The notes beneath the pieces are model-generated. The model was not told where the DNA came from. It saw nothing but the letters and a program-made list of their open reading frames with translations, and ran no database searches. A stretch of 64,000 nt of DNA from Paragordius varius (lineage: Eukaryota > Nematomorpha), in assembly GCA_964247055.1 (NCBI GenBank), contig OZ176051.1, positions 13,764,001 to 13,828,000 of the forward strand, written 5' to 3'. Of the stretch, positions 1 to 12,296 are shown piece by piece. Every line of letters begins with the position of its first letter. Positions within the stretch are counted from its first letter, which is position 1. The position numbers and the translations under genes are program-made.

Positions 1-2718
1 ATGGCGAGAAATTTTTTATTCAGTTTGAAAATCACCCATTTTTTTAAAACTTAGCACACATTTTATATTTGAGTATTTTGTTAAAACAAAAAGCTTAAGC
101 CAAAATATGTTACGTTTACAGATATAGTATAAACAAAGGACTCCCATATGGCGTTGTACTTTTGTATAGAAGATGTTATATTCAGAGAAATGCACCCAAT
201 ATTGAAATAGTGAGACCCAAATAAGTCCAAACAAAAAAGTTATTGTATTCGTTGAATTGATTATTACGTATGAAAAAATCTAAAAAGTACAATTGATATG
301 ATTTTTACTCATTTAAAAAGTTTTTTGCGACTACAATCAGTTATATCAAATTTTTAAACGAGCTGATGTTTTGGCAGCTTGACATCAGCATTCACAACCC
401 TAGCTTGTTTTTATAAACATTGGTTGAATTTTAAAATAAACATTAAGCTTTTAATTTATGTAACAATAAAAAAAATAAAAAATGGTATTTTTTTCAAATA
501 ATATTAATGTTTATGATGATGTTTGGCTTACGTGATAATTTTTTTATGTCGCCTTTCTTGGAAAAAGATAATTTGTTTTGCGTCAAATGTCAAATTTTGT
601 AACAACATTATAGAAGTGTACAAATAATTGTTATTATTATTTATACAAAATTATAATGGTAATTCATAGAAAAGGCAGCGTTTAAGATGACGTTAAATTT
701 TATTAAATAATTTAATTGTGTATGGCAGGATGCCTCTCTATGACCTCACCAGAAAAGACATGGTATAAATTGTTTTACGATATTATTAAATATTGTTTAC
801 TTTATGGGTAAATAATAATATAATGTACGTGGTACTTTCATGACACATATAATTTTAGAACTTTGTCATATGGAAAATAATGTGTGATAGTTAGGGGTGA
901 GTCTGATTATAAATGTTTTATGACCGTGATTTCAAAAAACGTATCAATTCTGTAGTTATTGTTATATTTATATGATTGGCGTCATGGATTCCTGCATTTT
1001 TAAGCGGGAGAGAAGAAAGTTTGCCATTTTATGGTAATGTTTAATATCAGAAAATGAAAAATACACACAATTTACCATTTTGGTAAAATCTATATGCTTC
1101 CTTCCAAAAAATATAACATTAAAACATCCAAAACTATATATAAAAAGCAAACTTAAGATTGAATTTGATTTAATGTCGGTCTCAAAAATTAGTTAAAACA
1201 GCTGAGATTGGGTGATATTTAAATTATATAACAATTTTATTTTTCAAAAAATGCATTTTGCCTAGAAATTTTTACAAAATTTTGTTAAAAGGTATTTTGG
1301 TGAAACTAGATGGAAACTCAATAAAATAGTTAGTTCCAATAACGCTTATTACATATGTTCGATAATGTTTTTCTATTATCTCGGAATATTACAGTCCTAA
1401 ACTTACATTAAATATAAATTGTTCTTGAATAAAAGATCTACCTTGATTGAACACATCTTTTCACCTGAATGAGGTGACGAAAATTTTCACATGACCAGCA
1501 ATGTAAAGAATTTTATTAATATCTTTACCCTTTCCATGTTTTAAACGCATAACCATAAATAAAAATTTAATAAAAATTATTTTTTCGTGGTTATTTAATC
1601 AATTTATTATACGGGACACCACATCTAAAATATAATAAAAATCTTATGTTAGATGTTATATAAACATTTACACATGTTATATTTTTTGGAAGGAAGCATT
1701 TAATTTTCTCAAAAATTATATATTTAGAGCAAATTTCGCAATTTTTGATATGGAACTATTGTCCTGATGCCATTTTTATCGGAATGCCTTCAGATTTTCT
1801 GCAGTGGGGGTGTATTGAGACAAATTACATGCCAATAATTTAAATTATTTAGGTGTAATGTGAAAAAAATTTTAATAATACTCATCTAAATTAAAATAAA
1901 TTTCAACATTTGTTTTTTTAGGATATAGCAGAGAGAGAATTCGTAGCATCCGATGTAATGTTTAGTGCTGTTTCTGGGGTATCAATACACCGTCGCAGCG
2001 ATTTATATATAATTAATGGCTTAAACATCAATATTAAGATGTATTATTTTTAATGGAAAAAATTCTCATTTAAAACTATTTGTCACTAAATTATATTTGG
2101 TAATTGTCTTTGATGGCCAAAACTGTCAGCTGAAAATGTATTATGGAAATTTGAGTTCTATCAGTTATTAGTTTTGAATCAGCTTTTCTGTAGATTCGAG
2201 GCAATATAACTAAAATGATCTTTAAAAAGTCGAATGCCCTAAAATATTTTGGTTTCGGCCTCAAATTATACGAATCTAATTTTAAGAATACATTTTTGAC
2301 CGTAAAATTATTAAACTTCACGAGTATAAACTTGTTGCATTGTTTCGGCTAAGATTTTTTAAATCTATAATAAAGGATAATTCCTGATTTTATTTTCGCA
2401 AGAATGCAATGTTATTCGATTACGATTTTCGTAAATGACTTTTTTTTAATTTTAGCCGTTATTAATTTAATATTTGTTAATATCGGCTACAGAATGACAT
2501 ATACCCATTTTCGCACCCTACATGATTCATTATTAAACTATGCCTATATTTATAATATTTGTAATAGAGTTTTGTTCATAATGTTTGATAATTTTTTAAT
2601 AAAATTTAGAGTCGTAGATATTTGTAATTTATTACCACAATATAAATAGCATTAATCGCTTCTAAAGAATTGAAAATATATTATTATTTATAATTTTCTA
2701 ACGATTATTTAAAACATA
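1..2718. other. Non-coding A+T-rich region left of the Wnt gene
   Basis: No exon with a recognisable protein family or a good splice frame was seen here. The short open frames are of the size expected by chance at this base composition. The stretch contains one inverted repeat (listed separately, about 1030-1750). It may include the 3' untranslated region of the Wnt gene, which ends on the minus strand at 2719. Confidence 0.6.
1030..1750. repeat. Foldback (inverted-repeat) element, degenerate
   Basis: The segment around 1089-1123 (TATATGCTTCCTTCCAAAAA) reappears inverted around 1675-1702 (TTTTTTGGAAGGAAGCATTT). The similarity continues outward in both arms for some 60 bases with mismatches (AATATCAGAAAATG on the left, CATATCAAAAATTG inverted on the right). 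The same arm sequence occurs at 3121-3240, 43945-44040 and 52340-52430, so this is one copy of a dispersed foldback MITE family. The outer ends are not clear here. Confidence 0.6.
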
Positions 2719-5700
2719 TTAATTGCAAAAGGCTTGAACTTTAAACGTTTGACATGGTTGACAATCCATACGGCAACACCAAACAAATGTACATTTACAC
2801 TTGGGATCCAATGTTAAACCGTGTTTGGTATAATGGCCCCGTCCACAACACAAAAAATCACAATGAAATACATCAGGGACAGGTTTAAGCAGGGTTTGCT
2901 TTTTATGTATATGGATGGCTCCGTCATAATGAGTGCTACTTTTAAATGTTGATAGATATTGTTGAATGGGTCTCTCAATGGCACAAGAACGGTTAGATAC
3001 CTTTATAAAGTCTGTAAAATATTTAATAAAATTATATTATTTAATCAATATCAGTGTCCACAAAAAATAACCTGATGAAATAATATTCTGAGGAAAATAC
3101 ATTAAAATTATTATTATAGGTAAGTGCTCCATATCAGAAAATGGCAAAATTTCCGCACATTTTTAGATTACAATTTTTGGTACAAGCTAGAAGCTTCATT
3201 ACAAAAATATCACTAAAATATATTATAAATTACTTAAAAGCAAAACAATGTATATAAAAAAATTAATTTATACATGAGGGCTATGAAAGTCCCAAATTTT
3301 GCTCTTCTAAAATGACCTAGTTCGTTTAAAATAAACGAAAAGCCGGGATTGTGCAAATTTTTTTATAAATATGCTAAATTTTAAAATCAACTAATACTTT
3401 ATAAAAAATTGCATATTTTTTTATAAATCAATTTTTTGCAAAATATTGTTGAAGCGTACCTGGTAAAATTCGCGATGAACGGTTAAAAAACGTTTTATAA
3501 TATTAAAAAACACTTTTGCTGAATATTTATATCGCGTCAAAATTTTTAATATAAAGGTTCGTTTATTCATTATTTTGGTGAATTTTTGTAAAAAACAATA
3601 TTGATTTTACATAAATTTGAAGATGAATGAATATTTAAATCAAGGTTTTGAGGTAATAAATATGTTTCAGCACCATCAAATTACATAGAAGTGTTTATAT
3701 AATTTTTAAAGCCATACCGTTTCCAGGGTGACTTAAAACAGTAAGTACGCTTCAACAAAATTAAAAAAAAATAAATTTTTGATAAAATAATGCATTTTTT
3801 TTAAATGTTTTTAGTTGATATCAAAATTTAGCATATATCTAAATTTATCGCGCAATCGCGTTTGCGTTCGTTTCAAAAGGACTGGCTCATTTTAAATGAA
3901 AAAAATTGGCGGCGACCACATATGTGAATCAAAATTTTTTGAATTTTGTTTTTTATATGTTATCATATATTTTAGTGATAATTATTGGAATAACGTCTCT
4001 AGCTTTCACCAAAACATTTATTTAAATAATGTGCCCAAATTTCGTCATTTTCCCAAGAATATATATTTTATAAGGTTGTTTTTTTATACCACCCCATTTT
4101 GGACGTAGCCGAGTGACAAGGGTAGCATTTGAATCAATGTAATAAGGAAGATTTTACTTGTGTTACAGAACTCGGGTGATTCCTCCATATAAATGAGATC
4201 TCGTTTCCCTGGGGGTTTGGTGAGTGTGGTTGTAAGCAAATCCATATCCATCTTACTTTTATTTAATTTATTATCAAGGCCAAAATAAAATTGACTCTTT
4301 AGCCAATGTTTAGCCGTTTGACTATCTTGTTTTTTTAGACGCTCATACACGTATCGCATGGCATCTGTGTCTATTACAGCTCTTTTTCGTGCTTTGAAAC
4401 TGTGTTCGTTGTAAGTCAAAGATAGGTTTACCTTGATAGCTTCGTCATATTTTTGTGTTAGTTTTTTAGAAATTTTTTTGAATTCAGGAAGTTTTTTCCA
4501 ACAAACTTTAGCGGTACAAGAGCCAGATGTGCCAAAACATTTGCACACTTTATTCATGTTGCTTGTAAGAATCTTGTTAAAAATATTTGAAAAACAATGT
4601 TTTTTTTATGTTAAATGTTTTTATAACCGAAAACAATTAGAGCGATAATTTATTTTTTTTGCGATAGTTATATGTGTAACAAGTGTATCCATACAGATAT
4701 TAAATATATACATTGTTGATACTTTAGGCAAAAATAATAATTATCCATATTAAGTCATTGCAAAAAAAATAAAAAATCATTAATCTTAAAATTTAATGGT
4801 TTATACCTTACGTCCAGTTCTTTGGTTATGCAGATTCATTTGACCCTTAGCCGATTTAACATCTTCAAAAGATGCAAAAACGATTCTATTAAGCCGATTT
4901 CCGTAACTGGGATCATCTGGACAACTTTTCCATTGCCAAGTTTCTATGTTTTTTATTTTAGCAAAATTATATTATGCAATTAATTGTAAACATTAGCAAT
5001 TCTAGAACCTCATGTTGCCCAAAATATATAAAATTAAAATATTTAATTTAATAATTGAAAAAACTATTAAAAATATATTACCATTTAAATTAACCATAAT
5101 ATCATGCGTGGATCTCTTTATTTTCTCCAAACTATTGAAAGACTTTACATGAGATATTTTGCTTTGGTTTTCAAAAGACGTGACAGATTGAACTGATAAC
5201 TCCATTAAATTTGGCCAAATACGTTGTGGAATCTCATCGGTTTGCTGGATAGGGTGACATCCACAAAAATGGGATAGAGACTCCCCTTTTCTACACGCTT
5301 TAATTAGATCGTAAGAAACGCCGGCCGAAAGTAAAGCATGCACATAAGCTTTTTCCTTGAAACCTATCTCATGTTTAACCAAATAAAAATTATAAATAAG
5401 ATTTGGGCAAATTTTATTAAACACCATTTATTAGTCATTTGACACATGAGGATTGGAAGGCGTTTTCCCGCTTGAATAGTTCTTTGTTTAGTTCGGGTTA
5501 AACGATCTCGTTTGAAATTGTTTTTTGCCAAAAACTTTGGATACGATTGTATTGTTTTTTGGTAAGTAAACTAGTTTACTAAAGGATGCGCGATTATAAT
5601 CAATGTGAAAAATATATTGGCATAAATTAGGTTGCTCTTTGAACAATCCAAAAAATATTTATCTGATCCGGAATCGTTTTAAATCCGATGCAATCAATGT

Positions 5701-6486
5701 CATATACATTATCCCTAGTTCCAGTCTAAATATTTTGGCTCCTACTGCAAAAATTAGTTCTTTAAAGATCCAATTTTCGTTGACGGTTAAAACAAAATTA
5801 ACATCAATACATGTCTTAATTGCGTGTTTTCTATTAAAATTTAACAAAATTCACAAAAAAACAATATTAGAACTAATGTCTGGATTATATTAAAAATTAA
5901 AGCAAAAAAATAGATTTTGTTTTGATCTTTAAATGCTAATCATGTTCAACTTTTTGAGCATATAGAAACCCGATTTTCAATAAAAACACACGCTATAAAA
6001 TATAACAAATACTTAAAATACATATCAAAACAATGAAAATACCCGTTTTGAAAATGGATATTGAAGGTTGGTTTTGAAGAAGGCATGGCCAGATTCTATG
6101 TTTGAGTTCATCTTCACAAGCTTTAAAGCCTCGCAACAATCCAATCATTAAGGCATCCATTTGGGATTTGTTTAAATTACAAATTCTAACATAAACTTTG
6201 GATATTTGTGTTTTGGCTACATATATATATATATATATATATTTAGATTTTGTCATTGAAATATCTTTAAAACCAATATAAACACTGTAAACATAAAAAT
6301 ACTTTTTCTATCCAAAAGATTTTGCCCAAGCAAGGATTGGAGATATTCACAATTAGATGAATGGTAAGTTATGTAATGCGTTTTATCGTATATCGAAGTA
6401 ATTTTTTGTGGGTTTAAAACATTGCCATCTTTATAATTATAGTGATTGCTCGAAATAGTATTGAAGGGTAAAATATGTGTAAACAT
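2719..6486 (-). CDS. Wnt: Wnt ligand, divergent, Wnt6/Wnt10-like (six exons, 5' end unresolved)
   Basis: Secreted palmitoleoylated signalling protein of the Wnt family, ligand of Frizzled/LRP receptors. Minus-strand exons: up to 6486-6303, 6216-6043, 5363-5082, 4943-4807, 4572-4158 and 3011-2719 (stop 2721-2719). All five introns have GT-AG ends and compatible phases. Seen in order: an N-terminal helix with ACEDELKHRIWPC in place of the usual ECQxQFxxRRWNC, GFKEKAYVHALLSAGV, WQWKSCPDD, NLHNQRTGRK, CKCFGTSGSCTAKVCW with the acylated serine, KPPGKRDLIYMEESPEFC, and CDFLCCGRGH with the C-terminal cysteine cluster. KPPG resembles Wnt6; CKCxGTSGSC and GFKEKA resemble Wnt10. Oddities: CKCHG is CKCFG, about 55 extra residues precede KPPG, and the GTxGRxC segment is absent. 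No signal peptide was found, so an upstream exon is probably missing and the start within 6486-6303 is uncertain. Confidence 0.88.
3051..4095. repeat. Tc1/mariner-like foldback MITE filling the last Wnt intron
   Basis: The left end reads CAGTGTCCACAAAAAATAAC, a terminus style common in Tc1/mariner elements. The left arm CCATATCAGAAAATGGCAAA (from 3129) pairs with an inverted arm near 4030-4060 (GCCCAAATTTCGTCATTTTC). The right terminus near 4080-4095 (GGTTGTTTTTTTATACCAC) is a worn inverse of the left one. Nearly the whole intron 3012-4157 is this element. The same left terminus recurs at 61291. No transposase frame is seen. Confidence 0.55.
6220..6241. repeat. (TA)n microsatellite next to a Wnt splice acceptor
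   Basis: Uninterrupted TA repeat. On the minus strand it runs directly into TGTAG, the proposed acceptor of the Wnt exon starting at 6216, so it takes the place of the polypyrimidine tract. Confidence 0.85.
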
Positions 6487-9353
6487 ACTAAATATGATGG
6501 GTAAAAATTACAATTACATTGATATGCATAAAAGATCAATATTTTAAACAATCATTATTTTGACCATTGACATCGAAAAATAATTATAAATTTTTTGATG
6601 GCAAAAAAACTTTAGGAGATTAAGTATAAAAATGATAAATACAAAAATACTTTCATTTTTCTCCTATCAGGCAAAATAAGAAAAACCCATTTTATCGCAC
6701 ATGTCGAAAAAATTAAATTCAATCGAAAACGTGTCAACCATATATGATACAAAATTGGTTTGTAATAAAGTAATTTAACCAAATCGCTTTATCAAAATTT
6801 TTTTTTCAAAAAAGTCCATTGCAACGTTGTACCCTAGACACCCCAATTCGAATCGAAGTGATACATTAATATTTTGTTTTTATTGCGAATGTAACTAACT
6901 TTAAGGTAAAATAGGCGAAATTTCGATGTTCAAATATTAACAAATATTAATTATAATTTCTTAATATTTTTAATACTTCTGACCGCTTGGGGTAGTTTTA
7001 TCTCATGACCATTTAAAACTCAATAACTAAAGAGATATTTTTAGAATTTGGCCAAATTTAATATGCTAATTTTAGTCTTTTACCCGCATGGTGTATGAAA
7101 TTTTTAAAAAATCTAAAATTAAAAAAAATCATCAACAAACTTTTTCGCCGCCATTTTTGTATCTTTTTTATCGTTAATACAATACTCAAATAACTGTATA
7201 TTATGAGTGAAAAAATAAATAATTAACTTTGGAAAGTTTTTAAAATGCAATTTGTAAATTTTTTATATTTATTGATTTTATTGTTCGTTTCAATCGCGTT
7301 TGCCATTTTGGGATTCTAATAACTCTAAGAATTCTAACTTTTTTGATCTAATACCGGGGTTATATAATTTATTACCAACAAAACTTTCAAAACAGAGGTT
7401 TGTTCACCACTCTAATCTCAGGTTAAAACTAATAAAAATTACTATGATCATTGAGCCATGAATTTTAACTTCAATATTTAAAAAATTTAGAAACATTCAC
7501 AAACCTTGGAATAAAGATATTAAACAAATTGGGGTTTAACATAAAAATTTTGTTTGTTAATTAACACTTATAATAATAATAATAATAATAGAATATGATT
7601 TGAATTTTTGTAAAATAAATATGGTGCACCAAAATTAATTTTAAAGTAATTTTGATAATAAATCGGAAATTTTAAAAGAAGCCGCGCCTTATTTAATTTG
7701 GCTAAATGCCTCTTTTTTTATATTGTGAGAAGTTATATACTATAATATCTTTAAAGGTCTTACAAATTCCAAATATTGAATAAATCTCCATCAAATGTAG
7801 TTTGGGAAACATGGATTTCCTCATTAGAACATACTAATATTATTTTATATTTTATAAGTAGTAACTTTAGAATCAATATCCAAACTTTTGGGAACATTTT
7901 ATAAAAATCAACAAATAATATTAATATTAAAATATATCATTTTTCATAATTTATTTTGTACCATATACCAACTCCTGCGAAACGCCATCCTTTATTAATA
8001 TATTAGGTTAGTTTAGCATATGATAAGGATTATCTCTGAATCCCGACAATGATTTAGAAATTTTTACAGGTAATAAAACATAATATCACCTTTCAAAAAA
8101 AATATATACACTATTTTTACCTATTATATTTATATTATATGTAATTATTTATTTTGTGTTTATTTGCGACAAATGTGCGGTGTTATTAGAGACTAATAAA
8201 AGGGAAAAAGCATTTGTCATCTTCAATTAATAATTTTATATTTTAATGGATTAATATACATTTATAAAATTTCATGTATTGGTGAACCAAATAAGGTTTG
8301 AAAGGATGTATTTTTTGAGAGTAATAAAATGAAAAATTATCTTATAAATTTAATTAAGTATACTCATTAAATTTGAAACTTTGGGTAATTCATATTTCCA
8401 TGAATCTTTTTATATTAGACGTATTTCATGAATAAGGCTGTACATTAAAGCATTCCTAAATAAAAAAATATTCATTAATTAAAAATGTCGCTGGCTATAA
8501 TTTATTGAAATACAGAATCAACTCAAACCATCAAATCTAATCTCAAAAGGAATCACCTTGCTTTTGTCAATTCAAAATTAGGTAAATGTTTTAAAATATT
8601 GTTATATTTTTTAATATCAAAATAACTAATTGAGTAAATCAATACAAATTTATACCCAAAATTGACCCGATAACCCTTCGCATGTATCCTAGTACGCCAT
8701 TCCCTTAAAATGAATTAGGCGTTTTTAAAATTATTTAATATCCCAAAAACAACAATTATTTTAGGGTCAATTTCAAATTATCAGGGGTTCGTATGAATTG
8801 TTTGACGGTTAATGTTCGAAATGTTAAAGGAGTTTGAAATGTAAATGATTATTATAAAATTGATAAATCTAAATGTGTTTTAATATTGATAATAAATCAT
8901 TTTAAATAAAAGAATTTGTAAAAAAAAATTAAAGATATTTCATAAAATTAAGGGTAAAGAAATTAAAATATTTGTTGTTAGTTTTGTCTAAAAGCGCTTT
9001 ATTTCTGCATACTAGCTAATTTATTATATTTGAAAATATAACTAGTTCGATACCCCAGTTGGACAAATAAAATATATATTTATTTTATAAAGTTCTAAAG
9101 TTCGTTTCATTTAAAGTGTAACCATTATGAAATTAATGCTTAAATCCGTTATTTTATTTTTACATTTTTAATACCACACGGGTTAATTACATATATTAAT
9201 GTGATGTCGAACAGGTGCCTTAATTAACGTAGACAAACTCATTTTTTAATACAACAATCCAATAAACCAATTCTCTCAATTTAGGATATACTTTTGAATT
9301 ATTAAAATATCTGAATTGTGAGCCTTCACCTAATGTAGACACTTTTAAATTGT
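6487..9353. other. Non-coding region between the Wnt gene and a hAT insertion
   Basis: No exon supported by homology or splice frame. The missing 5' exon of the Wnt gene could lie here, but I could not identify it. A repeat copy lies at 7100-7320 (listed). A short (TAA)n run lies near 7570-7590. Confidence 0.5.
7100..7320 (-). repeat. Copy of the 'AGCTGAT' MITE family
   Basis: On the minus strand this reads CGATTGAAACGAACAATAAA ... ATGGCGGCGAAAAAGTTTG. The two landmarks match copies at 28440-28800, 45655-45900, 48080-48400, 51135-51640 and 56735-56905. A GGGGTAGTTTTAT end motif lies further left at about 6990, so the copy may extend to 6985. Confidence 0.6.
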
Positions 9354-9472
9354 TATATTGTTAGGGTTGTGCATTCGACTGCTTTCTCAAAGTCCGGTCA
9401 GACCCAGTCAGACCATGGTCATGACCACGGTCATGACCACTTTTTACTTAATTAAGTATCATCAAGGTGTAT

Positions 9473-12296
9473 CAAGAAAAGGGTGTAGCAGACCCATGTC
9501 GCCACTGTCCACAAAAGACGTCCCTTGCTGTCCTTCCATACACCAAATGGTGGTTCAGTGACAGCTGTCTAGTAGCGTTGGGGGTGGGGTTGCATCTAAG
9601 GATATAGTGGTACGTTATAGATATAGATATGTAAGTTACATTTTTGATTATAGTTTACATATGTGGTAAATGACTGTTTAGGTTGCTTATCAATCTTAGA
9701 CTGGTAACCTCTTAGCCCAATACAAAACCTATTTATGATTCAAAATCAATCATAGCCATATGCAAGAGTGATAAGAATAAGTCCTATACTCTAAGTGTTA
9801 AACCCTATGTGCGTATAAATACCTGTAATGGTATCATAATTGTTCAAGGGGTTAGTGTCATTAATGTGTTGGTCATCCAGATATTATCATTATATCTGGT
9901 TATAAGTGTGTCACTGCATGTGGGCCTATCATTAGGATCAGCGTCTGCGGGTATGGGTAAATTTCGGGAGTCCCTAATAGTTGTCCTTCTTCTAGCCTCC
10001 CGTCTTCCGCTCTAGCTCCCCTCCAGGCGACGCAGACGCTTTCGTTCTCTTTTATCCTTATATAGCACAATTTCCTCTTCAATAAGTTCCTTCTTTATTT
10101 TACCGCTCAGGTGTTTCCAAGTCCCATTCACCACTGCATCAACGAATTTCTTGTCGGATAATCCCACGCGATTCATAAATAGCGCGATTCTTCCATACCA
10201 TGATCGTTTATATTTCCAATGAGCATTATCTAACCTCCATTCCAATGCGTCTCGCAGCGGGCTCTTACTATTGTGTCGAATTTGGTGGGCCATTATGTTC
10301 AGACCAGCCAGGGGAATAGCTAGGCGTATGGGAAGCATTATTGTTTTTTTGTGGAGGTAGCAAGTGGGTAGTTGTGAGTTTTTCGACGGCGTGTATGTGT
10401 CGCCAGTGATGCGGCGGTGGCATTTATTTATAAAGACCTGTATTTTTCGAGTGTGTTTATGGGTGGTGCGCCATATTGAGAAGCCATATGTTATGCGGGG
10501 AATAATTAAGCATTTGAAAATTTTGAGTTTGAGTTTAAGCCCTACCTTTTTCGATTGCCACAAGCCACCAAGACCGTTGATCAGGTTCGCCATGCCTAGT
10601 CTGTTGGGACAGCATTCCACGACACAGCCCTGATTATCTATTTCTATGCCCAGGTAGCGAAACCTGCTAACAACCTCAATGGCGCCATCATTTAGGGATA
10701 GTATCGGTTTGTTGTACGTAACCATTGCTTTGGTTTTGGTGAAGTTGATTGATAGGTTTATATTATTTAGCTCAATTTGTAGATTGTTGAGGGCTGATTG
10801 CAATACCTCCTCTGAGTCTGTGATGATGCAGATGTCATCCGCATAACATAGGATGTGGAAGAATTTATTACTGAATGCAGCGCAGAGGTTTTCAATGATT
10901 TTGTTGATTGCCAAATTGAATAACTTAGGGGAGAGTGGGCACCCCTGTTTAAGGCCTCTTGTAGGGTGAATGTGGTCCGACCTAGCATTCTCAAGGCTGA
11001 CTCGACACCTTGTCCGGCTAATAAGATGTACCATAAAGTTTTTGAAATTTTCCTCCATATTCAAAGTGTCGAGCAAGCTGACGATATGGTCCCTGTCTAT
11101 GAGGTCAAATGCCTTTTTAATGTCAACGAAGCTAATGTACAGCAGATGTTTTAGCCTTCTACTCTTCTCTATGTATATAATGAGCGCGCTAAATAGGTCG
11201 GTAGTACCACGGCCCTTTCGAAACCCACATATAGCATGGTGAAGTGTATCATCCACATCCTTAAGTCTGTCGAGCGCAATGTTGGCGAGCACCTTGTAGA
11301 CTGTGTTTATAAGGGCGATGCCACGGTAGCCATCTACTGTGTCGGCACATTCGTTTTTACCTATGTTTATTATGTCAAAATCAAGCCATTCCTTCAGAAG
11401 TACGCCATTTTCAAGCAGTTTTTTCATCACAGGCATTATGTTTTCCTTGCACCACTTTATCTCATCCGCCCACATATTTGTAGGGCATCTGTCGGGGCCA
11501 GGCTTTTTATGTCCCTTTAGCATGCTGATCCCCTTGGAGAATGTCGAATCGTTAAGCTTAATGGAGAAGGGGTACATTAATGTAATTTTTTGTTCATTTT
11601 CAGGGTCATCTCCAAGCAGTCGGGTGTAATGTTTGTATAGTTCGTTTAAGTTAACCTCGTTATTATTATTTAAGGTGCCATCTATGCGTAAGGCTGTCGA
11701 TATTCTGGGCGTGCGTAGGAGAAACCGTATCATTGAGTATTGTATGCGGAGGTCCTTAGCGTTTGAGGCTAATGTTGAGAAGAATTTACTGACGAAAGCA
11801 GTTCGGTCTTTCTGTTTCATTTTATCCATCTTGCATCTTATCCAAGCCCTCCTGCGGCTCTTGCAGCATTTATTTCGAGTAGCAATAAGAAACCTTTTCG
11901 TAGCGTCAGACATCCAATCTTCAGCAAGTCTCGGTTGTCGTCTTTCACGAGTGATAAGATCATGTTGGACAGATTCCCATTCATTTCTAGGTCCAATGAA
12001 TTTCTTTATTGGTTTCCATTTAGCCTTAACCTCGGCACAAACTGGCAAGTGGTCGCTTAGTAATTCATAGTAATCCAAGCAGAATATCCTTCCAAACCTT
12101 CCTAAGTCATTTTCTCTGAGCAGGATGAAGTCAATTTGGGAGGAGCGTACGCCTCTGGCCATCCGTGTGTGCGGACTTTTACCATTATTATTGGGTGTTA
12201 CCGATGAGGAGATGTCTGCCTTCGCAGAACTCTATCAATAGTTTGCCACTAGATGACGATGTGTTTAAGGCATATTTGCCGATGCTCCATGACAAC
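9473..12296 (-). mobile_element. Non-LTR retrotransposon (LINE), 5'-truncated, nested in a hAT element
   Basis: The sequence between the two hAT halves is absent from the other copies of that hAT family. It reads on the minus strand from part of an APE-type endonuclease domain (about 12290), through reverse transcriptase, to a non-coding tail of about 540 bp left of 10012. Borders are placed by comparison with the simple copies and are accurate to perhaps 10 bases; no clear target duplication was found. The truncated 5' end is typical of incomplete target-primed reverse transcription. The clade is not settled. Confidence 0.82.
10012..12162 (-). CDS. LINE ORF2 fragment: end of APE endonuclease plus reverse transcriptase
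   Basis: Open frame of 716 residues that would nick target DNA and copy LINE RNA. Residues 8-41 (SQIDFILL ... SDHLPV) are the C-terminal end of an AP-endonuclease-like domain. Reverse transcriptase follows: YRGIALIN at 279-286, motif A FVDIKKAFDLID at 346-357, LKQGCPLSP at 404-412, and the catalytic YADD at 440-443. A thumb-like and basic C-terminal part follows, without an obvious RNase H. Upstream, another frame still encodes endonuclease sequence (SGKLLIEFC ... LLIGNT, about 12280-12190), so a frameshift lies near 12187 and the first ATG is probably not the native start. The long intact frame suggests a recent insertion. The RT type is APE-LINE; a finer clade cannot be read by eye. Confidence 0.88.
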   Translation of the reverse strand: MARGVRSSQIDFILLRENDLGRFGRIFCLDYYELLSDHLPVCAEVKAKWKPIKKFIGPRNEWESVQHDLITRERRQPRLAEDWMSDATKRFLIATRNKCCKSRRRAWIRCKMDKMKQKDRTAFVSKFFSTLASNAKDLRIQYSMIRFLLRTPRISTALRIDGTLNNNNEVNLNELYKHYTRLLGDDPENEQKITLMYPFSIKLNDSTFSKGISMLKGHKKPGPDRCPTNMWADEIKWCKENIMPVMKKLLENGVLLKEWLDFDIINIGKNECADTVDGYRGIALINTVYKVLANIALDRLKDVDDTLHHAICGFRKGRGTTDLFSALIIYIEKSRRLKHLLYISFVDIKKAFDLIDRDHIVSLLDTLNMEENFKNFMVHLISRTRCRVSLENARSDHIHPTRGLKQGCPLSPKLFNLAINKIIENLCAAFSNKFFHILCYADDICIITDSEEVLQSALNNLQIELNNINLSINFTKTKAMVTYNKPILSLNDGAIEVVSRFRYLGIEIDNQGCVVECCPNRLGMANLINGLGGLWQSKKVGLKLKLKIFKCLIIPRITYGFSIWRTTHKHTRKIQVFINKCHRRITGDTYTPSKNSQLPTCYLHKKTIMLPIRLAIPLAGLNIMAHQIRHNSKSPLRDALEWRLDNAHWKYKRSWYGRIALFMNRVGLSDKKFVDAVVNGTWKHLSGKIKKELIEEEIVLYKDKRERKRLRRLEGS

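Noticed and set aside
2404-2649. 81-codon plus-strand frame just beyond the Wnt 3' end
   Set aside because: Composition matches the A+T background, there is no recognisable family, and the length is near chance expectation.
5002-5427. Stand-alone gene starting at ATG 5427
   Set aside because: The frame is a Wnt exon (5363-5082) plus intron at both sides; splice phases with 6043 and 4943 fit.
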